25,761 nt of DNA, from assembly GCA_964409165.1 (NCBI GenBank), contig CAYPCH010000046.1, positions 1 through 25,761 of the forward strand, given 5' to 3'. Below the pieces are notes generated by a model, which was not told the origin of the DNA, did no database searches, and saw only the letters and a list, made by a program, of their open reading frames with translations. The position numbers and the translations under genes were made by a program. Origin of the DNA: CAYPCH01 sp964409165. GTDB taxonomy: Bacteria > Bacillota > Clostridia > Acetivibrionales > Acetivibrionaceae. Positions 12,501 to 15,984 of the stretch are shown one piece after another (the stretch's first letter is position 1; each line of letters opens with the position of its first letter).

Positions 12501-13037
12501 TGTTCGATTATATCCCAAAGAAATGTTGTTCTCGCTGTCATACACCGATATGTAAGGAATATTCAAACCTGATGCGTTTATAACATAGCAGTCAGTTACT
12601 TCCGGTGTGAATGAGAACATAAAATAGGAACTTTTTTCTTCGCTGTCCTCACCATTAAGAAGCTTAACTTCATTTTCTTTTACAAAGGAAGTATCATCGG
12701 GAGAGTCTACTGAGAGAGGACTATAAGATGCGTTATTCCTTATGCCATTAATATCTGTTTTCTCTGAAATGTCGTTTCTGCCGGGACGTTTTAAAATGCG
12801 AGAAGTCGCTTCAGCCGGTTCCTTATGAGGCAAAGGGTTATTTTCTGCCTCTTCACTTACCAAGGGTAATACCAATTCGCTTCCCTCACCCTGATACAAT
12901 TCACTTCTTTCACCCTGATACTCTTCCTGTATCGGCATACTGTCTGCCCATACTCTTTGAACCGTTAAAGACATATTTGCCAGCAACGCAACTATACTCA
13001 ATAATATAACAATATTATTGATAGATCTTTGTTTCAA
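567..13037 (-). CDS. Giant secreted S-layer-anchored multidomain surface protein (4156 residues)
   Basis: The start is TTG at 13037, set by GGGGGAG (13044-13050) six bases upstream and a signal peptide (residues 1-31, cleaved after VWA). The remainder is a string of extracellular modules. Ig/bacterial-Ig-like repeats fill residues about 100-1400. FN3 domains lie near 1405-1492, 1495-1580, 1796-1888 and 1999-2089, several with the 'YxVYR...YxYxVxAxD' core. A PKD domain (YEWDLGDGT) is at about 2097-2175. Carboxypeptidase-regulatory-like beta-sandwiches are at about 2186-2262 and 2716-2785. A repeat region like a sialidase-type beta-propeller ('YSIYKGGKWSEP', 'YNDGNGWSEP', 'YTGFDGMNWSRP') is at about 3220-3600. 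Two CARDB-like domains are at about 3611-3820, a Pro/Thr/Glu linker at 3826-3962, and SLH repeats from about 3965 to the end. SLH domains bind pyruvylated wall polymer, so the protein should be cell-surface bound. No cohesin, dockerin or catalytic motif was recognised. The function is unknown; adhesion or a structural stalk is an inference. Confidence 0.93.
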   Translation of the reverse strand: MKQRSINNIVILLSIVALLANMSLTVQRVWADSMPIQEEYQGERSELYQGEGSELVLPLVSEEAENNPLPHKEPAEATSRILKRPGRNDISEKTDINGIRNNASYSPLSVDSPDDTSFVKENEVKLLNGEDSEEKSSYFMFSFTPEVTDCYVINASGLNIPYISVYDSENNISLGYNRTYPEISSSMACKLYEGQQYEISLSSVSLESSTEFSVTRYQPVDTVLNYIIVDNTYTEEDNASVVVSVPEAPADILFDVLDRDILIEAELLQDGVLIDKIEEIPQGYIRGATGIPNDNMLQFICEFSKRVDYGEYTVKITCKDTLGNIVADTCEADVKIGNPVIVHVPVNSTSYSSYMGSRVFFNDVNIDKGKFILLDGDKIMGTSSVKRIYNTHINYSSYFNYYTTTYHEYKSGIFSRTLYYSEVSDMSFNGNLKIDKNYDIRLVTGVSEYETSAKLVPVDSLILDGISYNSIYESSTNLIIYATFGNLRTANPDDIKVDLVDLSGSVMTTQMDYAYEYSGADFSQIRYNLKLNRKLKAGELYSLKISYPKTFYANVQEVNLQPSFSSDYLSLRAVKVLDNEDSIISVSTYECNTELEYDAVLYRNNDSLRIPLSHIKKIKPNEQSTFILDFPEKSEMPILTPDGSYEIEFTYKRPSANNEEYTSSIGFYMPDSSYNADIDKSIIFYPPVLPQAGGEFEFTITGYEIENGIMGMDNQNLDIELVADNEVYGSIDKDTIIKNASLYNSNPGYSISQIMLKGTMNVTKALKEDTKYYIRINGNNYEYFYNSVEQILNWDCELEHYCSYSSSESPTGTNVTYDLSVKEPLELSLNWVRNNSEPLTLLMVDTETKEEIEVGSFVTSDVHYDDRYKDISIKTDISSFPIDRVYELYLSTGETKYSLDKKIKTIESYEVASFTVQKAVYDSEFITIGLSSCRITEGFTFDIKDNLDNIIGSSIVDGSERNGSGNIKYMDLKLDKPLSYKDYVFRMYSSDGVLKSSVNYTVSMRSSEPYANYVESGVPYLIYGRNFSDEASYTADISDVAEAVRVKENIPLIKRTGENILELNNDNMDGLPIGNYSVAVKQNGRVIGAVYFYYQSSLKLRPSILAKEWVDSGNKNAVISTNNVELVIRTMYYNTMRYSENIEELKEKDYTTVKNSIEYEFSNPLKEKVLYFQFSDDYGNESEIVTFKAYLQEYEHAISVISPEANKTYYDDLIVSANAKGNPDSMWAVLYFEGAVVMAMGVSQVYSPMAQWPKNVQRQQLKLEREGDTDVFSALIPGNMAATLYGIDFYTVDEAGNITGSETVVLKEMPVIEKPVNTIKINPLDSVYSKNSITISGSNATADSNVTILMYQLKGNGSYVTGVPLTVTALANGKGNFEGMLSNVKDGYYLIYALDSKGYSSTRYYTRIDTVAPVLINYTTVAQSTNSVRISWDVMDNNTCSYTISRDGKLIESQYLGTEYLALGLIQGKTYIYQVQATDIAGNKSELVEIVVTVGDTVAPSEPQNLKVSFRAGKSITLSWDAATDNVYVSGYEVYRNGNKVGTSYTTEFTDTRLNESTEYSYSVKAFDASMNYSKSSIIVSGSTSNPSIKDAYEGSYDIVASNAKTLVLKAVAEDILNRDVQVSFAYSKDKGETWTAIAVVGSYAITPQGLVFNTIWRLEYIESGDYIVKYTVTDRDGCTDEDFSQVIHIQTEEDTVAPVIKSIKPAPSCYADTIPLVITVEDDVAVKNITLQGSLDSINWADITDYTLTYTSKMYAWAYNLEVSTIREGEYYIRAVATDAAGNKSSVGALSNQYIIDRTAPEKVKDVSVSSTIDYIELKWPINSEPYIKGFTVLRSESIDGEYQTVALNISTLNFIDRNVKAGTVYYYKVSCNDIAGNTGEFSDPVQALMLSIEDLNDEVLPEVTSVYPQNSAVIGNKLSLAVTAWDDVRLSRIIAQYSVDAEFWTDLKTVNTIYSEDGFTAELDTSLLEAGTILKVRVNAVDAKGNVGEYEYREYTIDNVPPESPVVYVTAQNMEIKVSWSCDDEDIESYKVYRRTLGSEFYTVVGEFPKSILMTIDSNLDPSYQYIYKVVAIDRLGNSSSSESKAISPLDIDDVLPQAVINCISSAEIDTIIDFDAASSYDNVKIEGYEWDLGDGTVLSGVGINHSYSKEGTYTVTLKVIDSSGNESQATRLITIIKKGTAGTVSVSIEDNNGKRLPYTDVYINLGEENQYKKTTDHNGNISLKLEPGTYKIGSFKEGYSPSQEEVLVETDKINNLKLILRESQLVVGSLTATKMTLEEIKNAGIDVTAPGNQNVFRYEINLVYDNKPYTISHISPASRTSTIPRVSGYTVGNRTVYVGSVPRQNSPGSRAPVTVLLDVPGSVTWLKDFFDVKLQLLNTQGDYDIQNCVVNLNTPNGLTVVGGNRERIEIGTLSANENKCLNWIVRGDKAGSYNISADFSGLLESFNEEISARFESKEPVMVEGSSGLKLIIEVEDKKYSNDVLLYRVGFENAKSSDLNRPRINMQDSKHLRSYKTSRDMHLINTSFEVIKSGEILWSEFSVEPEKFGDNNDVRLYLKEYTAKALGGMNIPIEIRSVEYGTFGRVKPNIFVIDPDTGREYERDLLDLVKRRSGENDVMPDLLIKTGRGISKDVIVKEACKLTIDDGLFDVLQEITTDDNGEYIYRGGSIDGVTVNDTGTSYFNIKVTSDMNISDEQKVRILDQNLLSSEDFGSISGWVWNKDELKPVVGASVIIDSHTCITDSTGRFHFEDIMLDRDSITVKAEGFPDKVINRELRDGSYVIIHLSKVPEVTRVVSWCSDSSKPRSSIVPENLIGYSTEFRIDTDLKGAGEVTEYLYRIVSRYGNMKHSGSSRNNMISVLDLKGKMSPGDRLEFAVKTTGDYGEFISDYVDSKLVKARELTFLNTVDWIYDHTLSPTSVFNPKITGINNANKFFNALTGANSPKPFPNESGIFNTTKLIPVDVEIDLDVEYDFNNAKATITNKNGVEGEVLGDLMKWEYEDGSSDKRTINIGANGKVYYTAVIVYNDRTLRWELESMDMHLEAGVSIKVQFRYTVPIDGAFGGVLLSGYAYVEIEGGVQFIVNISVPDVSNFNSLDDLVAEIQANIFMSLKGAIGASVGYGLLSGDFFVKGELDVNIPTWRTLLTLSYGVDYGYLWFFSEEKTLGEETWTIYEGNGEVLEPMAYIGDTLKMFAAEPVDGEEQEFTSAPRDYLEKQEWVGKDEIMKYSYPHSDAEIASLANEYGDLIMVFIGDDAKRTDNNRTSVHYSIYKGGKWSEPLQIDDDGTGDAFPDISVDGENIYAAWLDMTEEMGETSFLTEDDITQNVMAKMGIDIARYDSDSKKWESVLSEKTEGLNKLPKIAAKEGKAMATWVNNKDKLVTGDAVKSDDVYYVYNDGNGWSEPEAFITGSANVFESDLFLHNGKAYYVFVTNAHSEDGTYKLYYTGFDGMNWSRPVELLDNMYEDKHPVIALENDEPTVFWQNDEKIYMVSLERLYGAQIIINSTQAEDITELSATNTDEGVVLAWTKPLAGEHRLFISTFEEETSTWTQGIEVEFNSMEVPKYVSVAGFDDKIMAVYNKTVYGLDEEKNAYYKDGTSLTSTVYTRRYDIAVPDGGLYFSDSMPLPGEQTTVVAAVKNIGDLTVRGIKVSLYDGDKLIDSRDMPEVTLSHGNTVLSEFNWTVPKNCQGTNLRVVAETANDSNPDNNTTELSISYTDAEITGVDNEIYPENAGYAYVDVKNAGYSSIETAKVYISTDKEFENIVNTKEINNLRPLEEKTVVLDFEVNNQMISDRARLYAKVEVPQGESSYLNNVDFTVIRPAEFQLETPSPTKTPEPTPTVTPEVTPKPTPEPTQGTTPIPTIPEPTAETTDEPAPTPAVTPIVTVTPAPTEATTPTPTKKPESTSKPGNSSGKSPGGSSGVGVAPEATPTSTPLLTETPTPTLTSTPTYVPVVVEPEPSDVPAIEIGELNAYMKGYEDNTFRPEQSITRAELAVILANLDGFSQYALIDTEFGDVTKEHWASWAISHAVRKGYFKGYEDNTYRPDRYISRAELSVVMCNFMDIKTTDTINSNNLSDVTGHWAQSYMNRLISKGYIKGYPDGTFKPDWHIKRSECVTLINRIIGIKPLNGVESRFADVDINHWAYGDIMAATRVK

Positions 13038-13233
13038 TCCGATCTCCCCCTTAAAATTTACAATAACAAAAATAATAACAAAATGCTTACTGCATTCTCT
13101 CTATATAAATAATGTGAAAATAAGTATGTGTAAACATGATGTAAATTCCCTAGTTAGGGTAATTCAATTTACCACTTAGAAGAAATTAACACAAGCTGAA
13201 ACTGTGTGGCCCAAAGAATATTTGTACTCTGTA

Positions 13234-13262
13234 ATTATAATCTAAAAGTTGCCTTTATTCAA
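13234..13262 (-). promoter_or_regulatory. Sigma-A-like promoter of the giant gene
   Basis: On the minus strand TTGAAT (13262-13257) and a perfect TATAAT (13239-13234) are 17 bases apart, predicting a start near 13227 and a leader of about 190 nt. The leader holds an inverted repeat at 13144-13164 (AATTCCCTA / TAGGGTAATT). I see no known riboswitch motif in it. This accounts for most of the gene-free stretch 13038-13462. Confidence 0.6.
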
Positions 13263-13346
13263 TTGTTTGCTTGACTTTTTACATAAACTTTTTGAGTAAA
13301 GTTTTATAACACTTTCATAACATTATGTTTAATCTTTTTGAGCGAT

Positions 13347-13389
13347 AAAAAGCCTGAAAGTTATTGAACAACAAACCTTCAGGCTTTTT
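13347..13389 (-). terminator. Terminator of the GH9 gene
   Basis: Arms AAAAAGCCTGAA (13347-13358) and TTCAGGCTTTTT (13378-13389) form a 12-bp perfect stem around a 19-nt loop. On the minus strand the stem runs into T-rich sequence. It lies 73 bases after the GH9 stop, so GH9 and the giant gene should be separate transcripts. A smaller TATACT/AGTATA dyad lies between it and the GH9 stop. Confidence 0.75.
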
Positions 13390-13462
13390 TAGTTTTTTAA
13401 TATACTTTTTAGTATACTTTCAAATAAGCGTTATATTTTCTCCATTCGTGATACGATTACTA

Positions 13463-15082
13463 TTAGCCTTTGAATGGCAATGAGGTAATTGTACCCAACA
13501 GATATCTCTTTAAAATTGCATAATCTGTCGAGGTTACTGTTCCGTCATCATTAATATCGGCAGCCAACATGTTTATATTGCTAGCAGTACCAAGTAAATA
13601 TCTTTTTAAAATTGCATAATCAGTAGAATTTATGTTGCCGTCTTCATTTATATCACCACATGTAAAAGATGGATTAGTAGTATGTGTAGGTGTAGGTGTA
13701 TTGATTTGAGGTATCGGGGTATTTGTATTCTGAGGTAAATTACCAAAGAATTGAACCATACCGGCCATAGCTGCTACCAAACCTGCGTTATAATCTATTC
13801 CAACTTCAGAACATGTAAATTTGTCTGTCTCATCAGTATATCTATCACTTGCATCGGGACCACCAACCAAAGCTCCTGTCAGAACATTCTTCGCAGGACT
13901 CTTCCATTGATCCCAGCCCACATATCCACTCGCTGCTCTGTGGTGAGGATGTTTTGGATAATTAGAGCCAAATCCAATTACATAAGACATATTAGCTGGA
14001 TTATCACCTAAAATATAATCCATTTGTGATTTTGCAAAGCTCTTGGCAGATTCATCTTTGTACATCTTGTAGTATACCAAAGCAAGCATACACTCAGCAG
14101 CAGTATACCTTAAAGTACCCCATGAATCCAGTATTTTTAACCCACCATTTGAAGTGGAAACACTATTCTTCCAATGTGACAAGCTTGATGTCAGAGCGTC
14201 CTTGTATTTAGCCTCTCCGGTTGCTTTTGCTCCAACTGCCGCTACAGCAAGCTTCATATCATTCCAGCAAATAGTCCAGTTTGTAGAGGGTGAAGGCACC
14301 CATGAATTAACGTCATTAAGATAGGAGTTGTTTTTTTCTATAACATACAGCCACATTGCAGCCCATGCCATATCATCTTTCCAATCGCTTGATGAATAAA
14401 AATTATCTCCATTACCAACTCCAGGATTGCTTTTACCTAGTGCATACAACTCTTTTGAAGCTGTAAGACATTTTTCTGCATATGCAGGATCAATACTTTT
14501 GTAATTCAAATACATAAGTGATAGAGCACCACTGTATAGACCGCATACATCAGCTGCACCCTGTCCCGAACCCATAAAACGGGTTATTGTTCTTGAACCT
14601 GTTTGCATTTCCGGTGGACCCCAATAATCGTGATCGGAAGGATCACCAACATGGTAATAATATTTTGTGGCACTTACACGGCATTTCATAAAATAATCGG
14701 TAAAATACTTGAGAGTGGATAACATCTTTTCAGTGTTACCTGATGCATCAAAAGCTTCTCTAAACTCATAAAGCGACCATCCCAGAATTGAAGCAGAGTA
14801 CCCATTTGTTATACCGAACTTGATATGGTCTCCGCAATCATGAAAGCCCCCTGTAAGATCAGCACCAACATTACTTCCGTCACTGGTATGACATGCAGAC
14901 CTCCAACTGAATACATTGTCGGCTCCTGCATTCGGTCCGCACTTATTGGCATCATAAAACCAAATTGCACACTTTAAAGCTTCAGGATAACTTGAACTCG
15001 GTACACTTGCAGCGGATACCGGTGCAACAGCAGCTGTAAACAACATCACAACCACCAATAAAATTGAACATGCTTTTCTCAT
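13463..15082 (-). CDS. Cellulosomal GH9 endoglucanase with type I dockerin
   Basis: Secreted beta-1,4-glucanase of family GH9 (539 residues). A signal peptide covers residues 1-25 (VSA|A). The catalytic (alpha/alpha)6 domain spans about 28-450. It carries GGFHDCGDHIKF with the paired aspartates D82 and D85 (general base side), the YPKHPHHRA histidine motif near 376-383, and SEVGIDYNAG with the catalytic acid E426. A Thr/Pro linker (about 451-473) leads to a type I dockerin at 475-539. The dockerin has two Ca-binding F-hand repeats (GDINEDGNINSTDYAILKRY and ADINDDGTVTSTDYAILKRY), both with the Ser-Thr pair that C. thermocellum cohesins recognise. No CBM3c or N-terminal Ig domain is present, so it is a bare GH9 catalytic module, like CelT of C. 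thermocellum, which also lies next to a GH26 mannanase gene in that genome. The start is an ATG preceded by AAAGGGG. It acts outside the cell in the cellulosome. Confidence 0.96.
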   Translation of the reverse strand: MRKACSILLVVVMLFTAAVAPVSAASVPSSSYPEALKCAIWFYDANKCGPNAGADNVFSWRSACHTSDGSNVGADLTGGFHDCGDHIKFGITNGYSASILGWSLYEFREAFDASGNTEKMLSTLKYFTDYFMKCRVSATKYYYHVGDPSDHDYWGPPEMQTGSRTITRFMGSGQGAADVCGLYSGALSLMYLNYKSIDPAYAEKCLTASKELYALGKSNPGVGNGDNFYSSSDWKDDMAWAAMWLYVIEKNNSYLNDVNSWVPSPSTNWTICWNDMKLAVAAVGAKATGEAKYKDALTSSLSHWKNSVSTSNGGLKILDSWGTLRYTAAECMLALVYYKMYKDESAKSFAKSQMDYILGDNPANMSYVIGFGSNYPKHPHHRAASGYVGWDQWKSPAKNVLTGALVGGPDASDRYTDETDKFTCSEVGIDYNAGLVAAMAGMVQFFGNLPQNTNTPIPQINTPTPTHTTNPSFTCGDINEDGNINSTDYAILKRYLLGTASNINMLAADINDDGTVTSTDYAILKRYLLGTITSLPFKG

Positions 15083-15132
15083 ACACTGACCCCTTTCAAA
15101 ACATTATTCTTTTTATCTATAAAACTTTTATA

Positions 15133-15174
15133 TATATTGAATGCGATAAAAATTTTAAATCGCACTTCAATTTC
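15133..15174 (-). repeat. Upstream repeat copy 1 with internal dyad (GH9 leader)
   Basis: A 42-bp unit beginning TATATTGAATGCGAT, about 86% identical to 15249-15290 by eye. It contains the dyad TGCGAT (15142-15147) / ATCGCA (15159-15164) around an A/T spacer. It lies 50 bases upstream of the GH9 start codon, so it could be a repressor or activator site or a leader hairpin. Confidence 0.55.
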
Positions 15175-15248
15175 GTAATACATCTATAAATTAATAATAC
15201 TATATTTTTTACCAATCAACAACCATCAAATTGTTATACTACCCTTGC

Positions 15249-15290
15249 TATATTAAATGCGATAAAAATTTTACATTGCACTTAAATTTC
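15249..15290 (-). repeat. Upstream repeat copy 2 (GH9/CotH divergent region)
   Basis: Second copy of the 42-bp unit (TATATTAAATGCGAT...), 116 bases from copy 1 and in the same orientation. The dyad arms are TGCGAT (15258-15263) and ATTGCA (15275-15280), so one base is no longer symmetric. The rest of 15083-15984 is AT-rich DNA with no convincing ORF. It includes an extended -10 (TGGTATAAT) near 15344-15352 on the plus strand. Confidence 0.5.
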
Positions 15291-15814
15291 CTTAATGCAA
15301 TATTGCAAAAATTAATTTTTCAATATAAAAACATATCAAAAATGTGGTATAATTTTTGTATAAGGAAAAGTTACGAATTAGTTACAAATTATAATGAAAT
15401 AATTATTTCATTATGACCCCACAAAACAAATGTTTTCTTTCGAATATATTGATATGCTCTAGTTTTGCTTGTATCTTGCCATAATAGTAGTTATTGGCAA
15501 ATAAATAATAAATGCTCTTGGATAACCAAATATTGTATAAAGAAAATAGTATCCCAAGCTTTAAAGATACGTTTCACAGGCTTTAATTTTTTTGTTTTAA
15601 CGGCAAAGCGCTTGACTTTATGCTTATATTTATTTTGCAGTTTACGCTAGACAAGCCGCAGACGACAAGAAAGTCGAATACAATGTTGCATAGGGTCTAT
15701 TGCCTTCAAAACCACAAATAATAAAATATAAAGGAGTGGCTAGTAATAGGACATGCTATAATTTGCTGAATTTGGCATACAATCCAATATCAGTCATAAA
15801 AAGGATTTGTGACA

Positions 15815-15890
15815 GGAAGCAGGTTATTCAGGTTGAGAAGGTAAAATCCCAACATATTCTTATCTCTAGCAACCAGTCTGCTTCTTTTTA
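15815..15890 (+). promoter_or_regulatory. Structured leader segment ending in a terminator-like stem, upstream of the CotH gene
   Basis: GAAGCAG (15816-15822), extended by GTT, pairs with AAC and CTGCTTC (15878-15884), closing about 55 nt that contain a further GTTG...CAAC hairpin. The 3' arm runs directly into TTTTTATTTTATT. The geometry is that of an attenuator, or simply a terminator. No known riboswitch core was recognised. Confidence 0.3.
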
Positions 15891-15935
15891 TTTTATTGTA
15901 AAACAAAAATAGAGCCTTGAAATATATAAAATTTA

Positions 15936-15956
15936 GTTCTCTGATTTCTAGAGAAC
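15936..15956 (+). promoter_or_regulatory. Hairpin just upstream of the CotH-gene ribosome binding site
   Basis: GTTCTCT and AGAGAAC form a perfect 7-bp stem with a 7-nt loop, ending 14 bases before the AAGGAGG at 15971-15977. It may protect the mRNA or influence initiation. It leaves the ribosome binding site free. Confidence 0.4.
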
Positions 15957-15984
15957 GCAGATGATTATAAAAGGAGGTAAGTGT

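Noticed and set aside
15601..15616. LacI/CcpA-type operator (GCAAAGCGCTTGAC)
   Set aside because: The AAGCGCTT core is symmetric but the outer bases do not fit the cre consensus, and no linked promoter is clear.
15700..15912. 70-codon open frame in the GH9/CotH intergenic region
   Set aside because: TTG start with no ribosome binding site, no recognisable composition or motif, and it overlaps the structured leader of the CotH gene.
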